Assembly: GCF_932526225.1 (NCBI RefSeq)
Contig: NC_064038.1
Location: forward strand, 14,120,647-14,184,646
Length of the DNA: 64,000 bases
Direction: 5' to 3'
Source: Nematostella vectensis
Lineage: Eukaryota; Cnidaria; Anthozoa; Actiniaria; Edwardsiidae
The position numbers and the translations under genes are program-made. The notes below the pieces were generated by a model. It worked only from the letters and a program-made list of their open reading frames with translations. It was not told the origin of the DNA and made no database searches. Of the stretch, positions 1-12,054 are shown one piece after another (position 1 is the first letter of the stretch; each line of letters begins with the position of its first letter).

Positions 1-2260
1 ATCAAGTCCCCAGTCGGCATTGGGGAAGTGCAGATATCAAGTCCACAGTCGGCATTGGGTGAGTACAGAAATCAAGTCCACAGTTAGCATTAGGTGAGTA
101 CAGAAATCAAGTCCCCAGTCGGCATTGGCTGAGTGCAGATATCAAGTCCCCAGTCGGCATTGGGTGAGTACAGAAATCAAGTCCCCAGTCGGCATTGGGT
201 GGGAACGGAAATCAAGTCCCCAGTCGGCATTGGGTTAGTACAAAAATCAAGTCCCCTGTCGGCATTGGGTGAGTACAGAAATCAAATCCCCAGTTGGCAT
301 TGGGTGAGTACAGAAATCAAGTCCCCAGTCGGCATTGGGTGAGTACAGAAATCAAGTCCCCAGTTGGCATTAGGTGAGTACAGAAATCAAATCCCCAGTC
401 GGCATTGGGTGGGAACGGAAATCAAGTCCCCAGTCGGCATTGGGTTAGTACAAAAATCAAGTCCCCAGTCGGCATTGGGTGAGTACAGAAATCAAGTCCC
501 CAGTCGGCATTAGGTGAGTACAGAAATCAAGTCCACAGTCGGCATTAGGTGAGTACAGAAATCAAGTCCACAGTCGGCATTAGGTGAGTACAGAAATCAA
601 GTCCACAGTCGGCATTGGGTTAGTACAAAAATCAAGTCCCCAGTCGCATTGGGTGGGAACGGAAATCAAGTCCCCAGTTGGCATTGGATGAGTACAGAAA
701 TCAAATCCCCAGTTGGCATTGGGTGAGCACAGAAAACAAGTCCACAGTCGGCATTGGGTGAGTACAGAAATCAAGTCCCCAGTTGGCATTAGGTGAGTAC
801 AGAAATCAAATCCCCAGTTGGCATTGGGTGAGCACAGAAAACAAGTCCACAGTCGGCATTGGGTGGGTACAGAAATCAAGTCCCCAGTCGGCATTGGGTG
901 AGTACAGAAATCAAGTCCCCAGTTGGCATTGGGTGGGTACAGAAATCAAGTCCCCAGTCGGCATTGGGGAAGTGCAGATATCAAGTCCACAGTCGGCATT
1001 GGGTGAGTACAGAAATCAAGTCCACAGTTAGCATTAGGTGAGTACAGAAATCAAGTCCCCAGTCGGCATTGGCTGAGTGCAGGTATCAAGTCCCCAGTCG
1101 GCATTAGGTGAGTACAGAAATCAAGTCCCCAGTCGGCATTGGGTTAGTACAAAAATCAAGTCCCCAGTCGGCATTAGGTGAGTACAGAAATCAAATCCCC
1201 AGTCGGCATTGGGTGGGAACGGAAATCAAGTCCCCAGTCGGCATTGGGTTAGTACAAAAATCAAGTCCCCAGTCGGCATTGGGTGAGTACAGAAATCAAA
1301 TCCCCAGTCGGCATTGGGTGAGTACAGAAATCAAGTCCCCAGTTGGCATTAGGTGAGTACAGAAATCAAGTCCCCAGTCGGCATTAGGTGAGTACAGAAA
1401 TCAAGTCCACAGTCGGCATTGGGTGAGTACAGAAATCAAGTCCCCAGTCGGCATTGGGTGAGTACAGAAATCAAGTCCCCAGTCGGCATTAGGTGAGTAC
1501 AGAAATCAAATCCCCAGTCGGCATTGGGTGGGAACGGAAATCAAGTCCCCAGTCGGCATTGGGTTAGTACAAAAATCAAGTCCCCAGTCGGCATTAGGTG
1601 AGTACAGAAATCAAGTCCCCAGTCGGCATTAGGTGAGTACAGAAATCAAGTCCACAGTCGGCATTGGGTTAGTACAGAAATCAAGTCCACAGTCGGCATT
1701 AGGTGAGTACAGAAATCAAGTCCACAGTCGGCATTGGGTTAGTACAAAAATCAAGTCCCCAGTCGCATTGGGTGGGAACGGAAATCAAGTCCCCAGTTGG
1801 CATTGGATGAGTACAGAAATCAAGTCCCCAGTCGGCATTGGGTGAGTAAAGAAATCAAGTCCCCAGTCGGCATTGGGTGAGTACAGAAATCAAGTCCCCA
1901 GTCGGCATTGGGTGAGTACAGAAATCAAGTCCCCAGTTGGCATTAGGTGAGTACAGAAATCAAGTCCCGGTTGGCATTAGGCGAGTACAGAAATCAAGTC
2001 CCCAGTCGGCATTGGGTGAGTAAAGAAATCAAGTCCCCAGTCGCATTGGGTGGGAACGGAAATCAAGTCCCCAGTTGGCATTGGATGAGTACAGAAATCA
2101 AGTCCCCAGTTGGCATTGGGTGAGTAAAGAAATCAAGTCCCCAGTCGGCATTGGGTGAGTACAGAAATCAAGTCCCCACATGGCAAAGTGTAAGCTTACT
2201 GAAATCAAGTCCCCAGCTGGCAAAGTGTTTCTACAGAAATCCCCAGTTGGCATAGGATTA
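1..2260. repeat. 35-bp minisatellite with ~944-bp higher-order period
   Basis: About 64 tandem copies of a 35-bp unit of the form GTGAGTACAGAAATCAAG + TCCCCAGTCGGCATTGG. Variant units (GTGGGAACGG, GTTAGTACAAAA, and a 34-bp unit lacking one G in CAGTCG-CATT) recur in the same order: bases 1 onward match bases 945 onward, so there is a higher-order repeat of about 944 bp (27 units less one base). The array decays over 2160-2260 and starts before the window. It lies upstream of a PAM exon whose 5' partner exons are outside the window, so it is probably intronic. Each unit carries G|GTGAGTA, a perfect 5' splice-site consensus. Open frames across it arise only from the period and are not genes. 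Confidence 0.97.
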
Positions 2261-2808
2261 TCGCCGAAGGTCTTGTCAACACCAGCTGGTCTCGCTACGG
2301 CACGGTTATAACGCAACACAATGTACTTTTCTCTTTAAAAAGGTGTTGCCTAAAATGAGAGTCTCATTGCGATAGCGTCAATACAGCAGCGGGATGGGGT
2401 CGGCAAGAAAATTCAGTTTAAAGGAGCAGTGTCATGGTAAGAGCTTTGCAAAAGCTCTCCGGCCTGGACACAATGAATTTCAGTCAAATTTCTAACATTG
2501 ACTTATGAGCCTTTGGTTCATGTGGGAGGCTTAAATTCAAAGGAAATGACCACAACCTGTCAATAAACATAGTTTTCAATAAAATATTGCATATTATTTT
2601 AACAAGGCATTGACAGCTTCAACTGTTTGCCTACAATAAACACTGACTCCAGACATGCGGAGTACCATGACGCTGCCCCTTTAACATGAGCGGAGACGTT
2701 GGGCAATTTGAGTAAAAAAAGAACACAAAAGATCTGCGAGAGTAAAAGATTGCTTCTGGAAGTACCCTTATTAAACGATGACGACTTCGTGTGTGTATCA
2801 ATTTACAG

Positions 2809-5800
2809 TGCTACAGGGGCGGACGAGATGTGCAACTTCTACGTCATGTTTTATCGCGAATCTAAATACGAAGACAGACCTATCCCAAAATGCACCAAGA
2901 ACTTCCACTCCAAGAACTTCCCTCCAGACTCCGACACCGCCCTAGTGACGTCATCATCATCGGAGGAGGAAGGATCAGGGATGATGGACCCGGCACAAGG
3001 TGCGTTGGACCAGGGTGCTCTCCTTTATTTCCCTATTGGTAATACACCGCAAAAAAAATCTTTTTTTTTTAATTGTTCACGTTTTTAAATTTTGATTTTT
3101 GTCTTGCATCACCACCCTAAGGTGAACGAATCCGAAAATCAAAGGGGCAACGAACGATTTTTTTTAGGCTCGAGAAACGATGCGCCTATCTTCTTAACCC
3201 ATCAGAAGCCCTGATCAGGGTGACATAATTTTTCGTGAAGATTTTCTCATTTTTACTCGAATGGTATTTTTGGTATATAGATTTGAAAATAATGTCACAA
3301 ATTCTTATTTTGATTGGCATATTTTCAATATTTATATTAAAAAAAATAGATGGTATTCCTGCCATGCTAGCTCCTCAAAAAATGTACCATGAAAGCGGTC
3401 TAAATTTGGTATTTCACAGAAAATCCGCTGAACAAACTGCGGTATCACCTTGTCGAGAACTGGCCCCTACTCGGGCAAGAGACCCTGGGCCAGGTGTCAG
3501 CGGTAGCTCTGGACATGCGTGGTAACGTGGTTGTGTTTCATCGTGGCAGTCGCGCTTGGGACTTAAAGTAAGCCTACGTATTAAACAAATATACCTTGTG
3601 GTAGGTGTTCGCTTCCTCCATGCTTCTGCCTGGTGCACACTAGTGTCATAACGACCTGGGCGCGCACACTCTTATCGTTGTATATTCAAGTGTGAATGGT
3701 TTTACATTTGGAAATAAGCCCGACATAACGACATTGAGATAGGAGAAATGTCGTTATGTCACCAGTGTGCATCAGGCATTAGTGACAACATTAGCACGAA
3801 TAGAATCATAATACTATCTTGAGTGGCAGTTCTTACAGACCAACACAAGAACACTGAGGAATCTGTCTCTGTGGTAAAACTATACATAAGTGATTCTTAT
3901 ATGTGGAGGTCCTGTGATGACATTGTCAACTACAGTTCTTACCGACTAGCACATGTATAAATAACTAATGAGGACACTGGCTCTGTGATACCATTCTCAA
4001 ATACAGTACTTACAGATTAGCACGCATAAATAAACAGGGTACCTAGTACCTTTCCACCCTGCTACCCTTCATACGTAGTTGTTAGCGTTGATTTTATAGG
4101 TGTTGTTTAGTTAAACGGTGTTTTCCCCCGATATTTTAGATCTTTTGATCGTGATAATGTGTTCCAAGAGAGGACTCCAATCAGAGAGCACACCGTGACA
4201 ACCTTCGACCGCAAGACCGGCAAGATCATCGGCAGATGGGGACGTGACAGGTGAGTACATGTTGGCGTGACGAGCATCACGCAATCATCGTTATCATGGT
4301 GTGACAAACATCACGTAATTATCATCATGGTGTGACAAACATCACGCAATCATCATCATGGTGTGGCAAACATCACGCAATCATCATCATCATGGTGTGA
4401 TAAACATCACGCAATCATCATCATCATGATGTGACAAACATCACGCAATCATCGTCATCATGGTGTGGCAAACATCACGCAATCATCGTCATCATGGTGT
4501 GGCAAACTTCACGCAATCATCATCATCATTGTGTGGCAAAAATCACGCAATCATCATCATCATGGTTTGACTAACATCACGCAATCATCATCATCATGGT
4601 GTGACAAACATCACGCAATCATCATCATCATGGTGTGACAAACATCACACAATCATCATTATCATGGTGTGGCAAACATCACGCAGTCATCATTGTCATG
4701 GTGTGACAAACATCACGAAGTCACCGTGACTTGACCAACATCACGAAATAACCAAAGGGATATTTTCTTGGCGTGTCTTGTGCAATGTTTTTCTAAAAAG
4801 TTTGACTAGACTTTTTTGTTTATTTCCAGGTTTTATATGCCTCATGGGCTCACCATCGATCACGAGGACAACACATGGATAACTGACGTTGCGTTACACC
4901 AGGTGCGTTGTGTTACAAGTGGCAGCAAGTTGACGAGGCGGGGAGAGCACATATAATGTTCAAGTGAAATAAGCCCTTTCTGACATTTGAAAGCTTCTGG
5001 CTGATAAGCGCTGAATAAGTTGCTTTTTGTTTGTTGTGATTTTGCCGCCAAAATCCGGAACACGTGCAAAGTTTGCTCCCCAAAAAGTCACGTGATTTCT
5101 TAGGGGGTGTCGCCTTTTTACGGAAGAGTATTTGAAGTGTGGCCGCGTAGTGTTGCAATCGGCGGCAAGTCTCACCACATCGCTAGAATGTGCCGACCAA
5201 TTTAATTTTGTTGCGTTCACACGTGGCTACGTTGTGCTGGTTCTTCTGCCAGGTCCACAAGTACGGTACAGACGGCAGTAGTGAGCCCGTTCTAGTGCTG
5301 GGCGAGATGTTAAGGCCTGGTTCAGACGACAAGCATTTCTGTCAACCAAACGATGTTGCCATAGAAACCACTGGTGTTTTCTACGTGGCCGACGGGTAAG
5401 TCGAGGCTTTTAAAGGCGTAATGTTTTGTGTGAGGGGAAAAGTGTTTTGTGTGATTAGGAAAGTTGGAGAGCGTGTTGCAGTAGCCCGACCTGTGATCTC
5501 CGTAGACTACTTAGTGACCCGGCCTGCTGGTTTTGTACGTTGCTTAGTAACCCGGCCTGTAGATTGTGTAGTTTGCTTGTTCCTTTGTAAAAACAACATC
5601 AGGACGAGCAAGCAAAAACGGATGACATCCCTTGTCTTTATTTGACTTTAGACGTCGTAATTGTCATTTATACCATTGACATCGTCCTTTTTTTTTCTTG
5701 AGCCTTTATGCCTTTATGGATTTGCGATGCACTATCATTTGTACTGTATTTTCAATCTCAATGTCTGACCTTGTTTTCTCATGACTGTAGATACTGTAAC

Positions 5801-8800
5801 AGTAGAGTTATGAAGTTCAGCCCGGAAGGCAAGCTACTGGAGCAGTACGGCAAGGCAATGTCTGCTAGAGGGCTTGGTAGGTTTACAACCTGCTCCAGGG
5901 GTGGTTATGGGAGAAATTTCTGACACAAATTTTGTACCCCTGACCTCCTTAAAATCCCACCCCCTACCCCTCGAATAAAAAAACTTGATTCGGAAGCTCA
6001 TCTGTAACTATAAATTTTTGAAAATGTCTTTGTTCATTTTATTCCCTTCCAGAAACATTATTTTCTCCATTTCTCGCAGGTTCCCCGCCCCCCTTGGGCG
6101 TTTTTGACGTCGTGCACAGCCTTGCTTTGGATCAGACTCACCACCATTTGTATGTGGCTGACCGTGAGAATGGTCGAGTGCAGAGACTGGACACTAAGAA
6201 GGGCAGATTTGACCGAGAGATCACCAACAAAGAGTTTGGTGCTTCAGTGTATGCTGTTGACTTCAATTCACACGATGGTAAAAATAAAATGTGGGGCCAT
6301 ACAACTAGCTTCGCTTTCTCTAAAAATTTACAGAGATGCGCGTAGCTACATTTGCAATATTCGAAGTTATTTAAACTTTATTCAAACCCAATATTAAAAA
6401 CAATAGAGGCAACAAGAGGCTACATGCAGATGATTACAGTTATAATATGAATACAATTCATTTGTTCATAGAAAATCACCTATATTATATGATACCATGA
6501 ATATGTTCCTTTTTCTTTTTAGGTGGGGTTTTGCATATTGTCAACGGTGAATCAGTGTTCGGTGGCAAAAGAATTGCAGTCCAGGGATTTACTGTCCGGA
6601 CATCGGACGGAGCACTATTGGGCAAGTGGCCCGGACAAGGAAATGTGAGTTGAAATGGTGGCTGTAGATATAACGTGGTTGGGATGTAATGACGGTGGTT
6701 GGGATAATATTATTGATCACGCCGATATTGGTGATGACATGACGGTGATATTACAAGAATGATGTGATATTGGTGATAAAATAACGACGACAATAAGATA
6801 ATGATAGCGCGGAGATCGGCGATGATTGATGATGACTACGACAGGAAAGACGTCGGCAATAACGTTGGGATGGTTAATTAAACGATGAAGAGGATGGCGA
6901 TAATGATAATAATGGTGATGATGATAGTTATAAGGATTGTGGTGGTGATGATGGTAGTGTTCATGGTGGGGATGGTGATAGTGTTGTGAATGGTGTTGAT
7001 GATGATGATTAATGATCATGATGTTGATGTGCCTACTCGTCTCTCTGTTTCCGCTTTCTATAGTGATGTTCATTGCTTATGCCCAAATCATTTGTTCTTC
7101 TCATGTTTATTATCCTTCTTTCCTTAGTTCTTCACTCAACCACACGATATCGCATCCTCCGCCGACAACAATGAGCTGTTCGTGACGCAAACCGGACCTA
7201 ACAGAGTGTGGAAACTCACTCGTGTCTTGCCTCCTTTATCCAACGAGAAATCACAACCAAGCGGCCACTCGGAATCATCCCAGTCTGTCAAGACTATTGG
7301 TGATCACTCGAGAAGGTTTGGAAACGAGAATGATTACACGGACTCTGCGGGTGATAGAAAAGCCAGCAGGTTCGGGGCGCATAATGAGGCGTCTTCTTCG
7401 TTTGACGAGAAGAACAAAGAGGATCATTCTTCACGGTTTCATGGAAAGAATGATCACGAATTTTCTAGAAAGTTCGGGAAAGGTCCCTGGACGGAGGAAG
7501 ATAGACAAGCAGAAGGCTCAATGAAGGCGTTGCCTACACTCGTGAGTAGCGAGCAAGGTGAGACCACTTGGTTACCTTCTTAAAGCAGACAGAAACCTCA
7601 AAAAATGAGACAAATGAATCTATTAGAATTCGCGCTATTTAACAGACCATCCGCTCTAAATTATCAGTTACATTCTCAAATAAACTTCCAATAGACACAC
7701 TTCTTTTAAAATGTTAAAATATTTTTCCCGTTTTCCGTTAAAAATCATAATCGTAATACCGATTGACTCAAAGAATCCATGTTCATCTGTATTTTCAATG
7801 CTAACAACAACAAAGGAGTGGTTGATCGACTTTTTTTTTAACTTATGCCCAAGGCTGTTTTCTCTGCGGGCCAGCAGTCAGAGCAGTTAGCTGCTCAGGC
7901 TTTATATATGATGAAACTACAAAGTCCGGTACGCTAGCGCGTCGGCGTCGATACTTCATGTAGCTAAAGCTAAGATTTTCCATCGTTTAACGAATTTTTT
8001 AATCTTTTTATCATAGAATGTGCCACATGTTTGAACTGATTACAGGGTACAATAGTTAGTAAGATGAGCGTACAGACCAATAAATTATGATCACTTTTTG
8101 TCATTATTACTTTGTGTGTTTTATGGCCAGAGACGGATCATTTGACTTCTGCTTGGGGTAGTGGCTGATTCCCCCAAAAATAACAATTAGCCACTCCACC
8201 CGTCAAGTATCAAATTGTCCGCCCCTAACCAGTCTTCTCTATTAACAAACTCCTCTACCAACTCTTATTGTCGACTTCCCACGTGACAGATCCGTGTGTC
8301 CTTGAGAATGCCACCGGTCCGTGTAGAGGAGCATTTCCCAAGTGGTACTACAGCACTGCGGATAACGCGTGTCACGAATTCCTCTATGGGGGGTGTGGCG
8401 GTAACGCAAACAAGTTTGACAGCAAGAGCGAGTGTCTTGAAGTCTGCTATAGAGGTAACGAAATCATGTCACGCGAGGTCACGCGCCTCAAGTATATTGA
8501 TGTCACGCAAGCGTAAGTCTGTTTATAGAGGTAACGGTGTCATGTCACGTACCTCAAATATATTAATGTCACGCAAGCGTTAGTATGTTACAGAGGTAAC
8601 GATGTCATGTCACGTGAGGTCACGCACCCCGAATTTATTAATGCCACGTAAGCGTTAGGCTGTTTATAGAGGTTCCGGTATCATGTCACTTCAGGTCAAA
8701 TTCGCTTATTATGCTCCTTTTTGTCTTCTATTCTGTAGATGAAAGAAAACACTCAAAAATCCCGGATGACAACTTAGGGAAAAAAAACGAAGATGCCTTG

Positions 8801-9973
8801 AAGAATTTAAAAATTATTACAACGAGTAATCGGCCAACCGCTGACCCGAGCGAGATCACTGACGGGCTCTCAACACAGGGTACCCATGACGAGTGGGATC
8901 TCGCTCAGGGCGAGGACGAGGGCCCTGAGAGTAACATACATTATAATATATCGGACTACCCCCCGTACCAACCCAAGAACAAGGGCGGAGTTAATGGTAA
9001 GGACTGCGCTTGCGCCATGCATCTTCCTTTATATTTATGTTACCCTCATCATTATTATCCGACACTCAACACCCAACATCAACTTTCTTTTCGTCATCAT
9101 CATCATCATTACCAAAATATAATTATTGTCATCATAATCAACAATAGAACAGCAGCATAATTAATTATAATTAAATAATCATCATATTTTTGGAAATATA
9201 ATAATCGTCATCATCATCACCAACAACCCTATTAAAATTTACTTACCATCATGGTTCGCTTCTCTATCTTATTCTTATTTTCAGGAAAAAAAATTCAAGC
9301 GTACCAAAGTAAATAACGGCGCGCGAAATTTTGATATTTAACCAAATGCCCAAATTTGCCATTTTAAAATTAACGCAAAGTTTTTGTTTCGAACAATATA
9401 GCAATTGAAATACGTGTATTAGGTTTGAGATTGTAACCTCGGTCGAGAAGAAAATGCGTAGCAAAGTGAGACATGGAGTGGTCTAGGAATGTAAACAGTG
9501 CATTTCTTCTTGCAAAGAACCTTTTGACCAGCGGTGTCCGCGCCTGTGGAAAGCAATATCCCCTTTTTTATCATTGTCGGGTCGCCCTATTTGATCACTA
9601 ATCTTCAAATGAAATGTTCCATATTTTTTCTATTGTCCCAGGTACCGCCTCCGTGCACAAGCTAGAGCACCCGACCCAGTCCCCCGACGAACTGGCGGTC
9701 GGCATGATCCCCGCGCTCATCATCCTCTCAGTGCTTGCCGTACCAATCGTCTTCCTCCTCCTCATTAGCATAATCCTGCGCGTGCGCGCTTATCGACGCG
9801 AGTCTCGTTTCCATGCCAGCAGGCCGTTGAAGGGCAAGGAGCAAGAAAGACTGGGTGTGAGTCGAACACGTGGTTGGTGCTCTTATTTGAACTGCTGTGA
9901 CAAGAGAAAGTATGGGTTTGATAGAGTCGACTTAGCCGAGTTTTACAGTGACTCTGATAGCGAAGGAGTCTAA
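2809..9973 (+). CDS. PAM: Peptidylglycine alpha-amidating monooxygenase (PHM end, PAL, Kunitz, TM, tail), 3' part of gene
   Basis: Exons by splice consensus and phase: 2809-2999, 3420-3567, 4140-4250, 4830-4902, 5253-5395, 5791-5876, 6080-6277, 6523-6644, 7128-7557, 8290-8454, 8739-8996, 9642-9973 (TAA), giving 751 residues in the window; the 5' part is off the left edge. PAM converts C-terminal glycine-extended peptides to amides in the secretory pathway. The first exon has the PHM copper-ligand motif DEMCNFYVMFY. The PAL propeller keeps the residues known from rat PAL: FHRG (Arg), PHGL, PHSL and QPHDI (three His, one Asp) and DGYCNSR (Tyr). The first PAL disulfide pair (FCQP...GYC) is present. 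The second vertebrate pair is absent at both positions. A charged Ser/Arg/Asp-rich linker leads to a Kunitz domain, then an acidic stretch, a TM helix (GMIPALIILSVLAVPIVFLL) and a tail with GFDR and SDSDSE, like the mammalian PAM tail. Identification is secure; exon edges are inferred. Confidence 0.93.
4255..4740. repeat. ~31-34-bp minisatellite in a PAM intron
   Basis: Around fourteen degenerate copies of CATCATGGTGTGACAAACATCACGCAAT, with variable ATC trinucleotide lengths between copies. The array begins immediately after the donor of the exon ending at 4250 and fills most of the 579-bp intron. No coding signal. Confidence 0.93.
6650..7075. repeat. Imperfect GATGGT/GATGAT trinucleotide-rich intron
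   Basis: The PAM intron between 6644 and 7128 is dominated by interrupted GAT/GGT triplets. On the minus strand this gives a His/Asn-rich open frame that is compositional, not a gene. Similar CAT/ATC-rich sequence fills 9035-9240 in a later PAM intron. Confidence 0.85.
7590..7770. repeat. Dispersed repeat copy in PAM intron (partner at 48833-49020)
   Basis: Shares an interrupted but clear alignment with 48833-49020 in the channel gene's first intron, both in + orientation. Common stretches include ACCATCC-CTCTAAATTA, TTTTAAAAT and CGTTTTCCGTTAAAAATCAT. This looks like two old copies of one interspersed element; its ends and class are not visible. Confidence 0.7.
8290..8454 (+). CDS. Kunitz-domain exon within the PAM gene (phase 1-1)
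   Basis: A 55-residue exon with the exact Kunitz/BPTI cysteine spacing C-x8-C-x15-C-x7-C-x12-C-x3-C, and FLYGGCGGNANKF in the usual position. The residue at the P1 position (GPC-R-G) is Arg, which in this family suggests inhibition of trypsin-like proteases, the class that includes the basic-site processing style. Acceptor CGTGACAG|AT and donor AGAG|GTAACG are both phase 1, as is usual for shuffled Kunitz exons. The exon before it ends CAAG|GTGAGA (phase 1) and the next begins TGTAG|ATGAAAG (phase 1), so it fits in frame between the PAL linker and the TM exon. Removing it would also keep the frame, so an alternatively spliced form without the domain is possible. Confidence 0.9.
8447..8680. 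repeat. Four ~75-bp tandem copies starting at the Kunitz-exon donor
   Basis: The sequence TATAGAGGTAACG, the last bases of the Kunitz exon plus its 5' splice site, followed by TCATGTCACG... CACGCAAGCGTTAG..., recurs at about 8447, 8526, 8591 and 8664. Each copy spans the exon end, the donor and roughly 60 bases of intron. The first three keep GAGGTAACG; the fourth reads GAGGTTCCG and has lost the donor. Confidence 0.85.
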
Positions 9974-10304
9974 AAATGTAAGCTCATTGGTCAAAAAAAC
10001 GAGGAGAAAATGATAAAGAACATTCCAAGAAAAATATAAAGTTTATAGGGTCGATTTAGCCGAGTTTCGCTATGCAGCAAGGATGGAAGGAAGCCTAAAA
10101 TTTGAGTGAGAATAGCAAGGGTGACATGCAGCATGCCAAGAGAAATACGGCTATTATGGGGTCGACTTTTAACGGTGACAGCAAAGTTGTTCAAAGATCA
10201 TCTACGTGATAGCAATGTGCTTTGCTACAAACTAGTAGAATCCAAAGCTGGCTTTATGTGGCAAAGAAGTGCCGGGTCTGCACGATGAGTGGAATTTGCA
10301 AGAT

Positions 10305-10310
10305 CGAATA
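10305..10310 (+). terminator. Candidate PAM polyadenylation signal
   Basis: AATAAA about 330 bases after the PAM stop codon, in an otherwise AT-rich 3' flank. It is the nearest hexamer downstream and so the likely poly(A) signal; the cleavage site is not determined. Confidence 0.45.
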
Positions 10311-10688
10311 AAAAAATAATAAGCAGTGGCATAAGCGATGTGGCTTCGAGAGCATCTAACCGCAAATTGCAACAGCTTTTATCGTCGTTGCTGCTGATCT
10401 CATTTTACTGGTAACAATTGATCAACTCCTCTGTTAGCCGATGAGTATGGACATGTGAAAGCAAAGTAATACTTTGCTCACTTACTTTTTAAATAAATTT
10501 AGAACAAAATTAAAAGCTTGCCAAAATGCTTTCTGATATATAGAGAAATATAACGCAATGATGTTTGAAACGTCGACATGAGCCATTTCAGAGTTTAAGT
10601 GAGTGTCCCGTAAGGGTAGATAAACTAATTGTATCAGATAATATCTGATAATTATATATATACTAGATTAAAAAAAACCTATTTTGAT
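10311..10688. other. Intergenic, nothing recognised
   Basis: AT-rich single-copy-looking sequence between the PAM 3' end and the 19-bp minisatellite. I see no coding potential, RNA gene or repeat termini. Confidence 0.6.
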
Positions 10689-10689
10689 C

Positions 10690-11330
10690 AGACTATCCCA
10701 GACTATCCCCCACCGCCCATACTACCCCCAATCGCCCAGACTATCCCCCACCACTCAGACTATCCCCCACCGCCCAGACTATCCCCCACCGCCCAGACTA
10801 TCCCCCACCGCCCATACTACCCCCCATCGCCCAGACTATCCCCCACCGCTTAGACTATCGCCCAGACTATCCCCCACCGCCCAGACTATCCCCCACCGCC
10901 CAGACTATCCCCCACCGCTCAGACTATCCCCCATCGCCCAGACTATCCCTCACCGCCCAGACTATCCCCCACCGCCCATACTACCCCCCATCGCCCAGAC
11001 TTTCCCTTACCGCTCAGACTATCCCCCACCGCCCAGACAATCCCTCACCGCCCAGACTACCCCCCCATCGCCCATACTACCCCCCATCGCCCAGACTACC
11101 CCCCATCGCCCAGACTATCCCCCACCGCTCAGACTATCCCCCACCGCCCAGACTATCCCCCACCGCCCAGACTACCCCCCACCACCCAGACTATCCCTCA
11201 CCGCCCAGACTATCCCCCACCGCCCAGACTATCCCCCACCGCCCATACTACCCCCCACCGCCCAGACTATCCCTTACCACCCAGACTATCCCCTATCGCC
11301 CAGACTACCGCCCAAGTCAAGAGATACATC
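10690..11330. repeat. 19-bp C-rich minisatellite
   Basis: About 33 copies of ACTATCCCCCACCGCCCAG. The 19-bp period cycles through all three frames, which produces long Pro-rich open frames on the + strand that are by-products. The + strand is almost free of G while the minus strand is G-rich, with GGGGG in most units, so the minus strand could form G-quadruplexes. Confidence 0.96.
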
Positions 11331-11412
11331 CTTCAAAAGAGATAATAAACAAAAGTATTTGATTTACCATCGCGTCTCAAGCGCACCCCCTTGGTCACTG
11401 TAAATTAACAAA

Positions 11413-11542
11413 TTTCCCATAGTTTTCCGTGGTATGTACTCTTATACACAACAATATTAATCTCCTCATGATCAGAATGTTGTGAAGCCAAGAGGGCGCG
11501 TCGTGGTGTTTAAGAGTACATACCACGGGAAACTATGGGAAA
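11413..11542. mobile_element. 130-bp foldback (MITE-like) element
   Basis: Two inverted 32-bp arms, 11413-11444 and 11511-11542, differ at one position and begin TTTCCCATAGTTT. The 66-bp centre shows no coding capacity. This is the structure of a small non-autonomous DNA transposon; no target-site duplication is clear. Confidence 0.8.
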
Positions 11543-11559
11543 TACAAAATCAAAACAGC

Positions 11560-12004
11560 GCGCGCTCGTTTGAAATGGCGTATGCGAGCGCATGCAACCG
11601 GTGTTTGCAAAGCGCGCAGATAAACGAAAATTGAAACTTTGGCTTCAAAACCCTGCAGTTTTCGTTACATTTAGTGTCCTTTTGTAAGGATGGAAAATAC
11701 ATTTACTAGAAAAGATTTAGAACCAAATTACGAGAGTTTGAATCAAGGTTTTTCGTCTCTCGCTTAGTGATAACCTGCAAGGGTTGTGTGAATGATGAAT
11801 AGCTATGGTTTACCATAGCTAACAACCAATCAGAAAGCGAGATTACGTGCAAGTGTTGTAGAAATCATCCTATCCCGCGTTTTTACGATAATCATTCGAT
11901 CTCCTAGCAGAGAAACATTTTAGCGCGAGACAGGAATTCTCGAAACCCCGGAAACAGTTATCTCCAAATTAAACCAGCACCGACGATGGAATGTTCCCAG
12001 TAGT

Positions 12005-12054
<50 letters not shown>

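Noticed and set aside
1-2260. CRISPR-like regular repeats
   Set aside because: Units are contiguous with no unique spacers and the genome is eukaryotic; it is a minisatellite.
6717-7073. His/Asn-rich minus-strand frame
   Set aside because: Compositional, from GAT/GGT triplets in a PAM intron.
10629-11403. Long Pro-rich open frames
   Set aside because: Produced by a 19-bp period that cycles through the frames; the same peptide appears in more than one frame.
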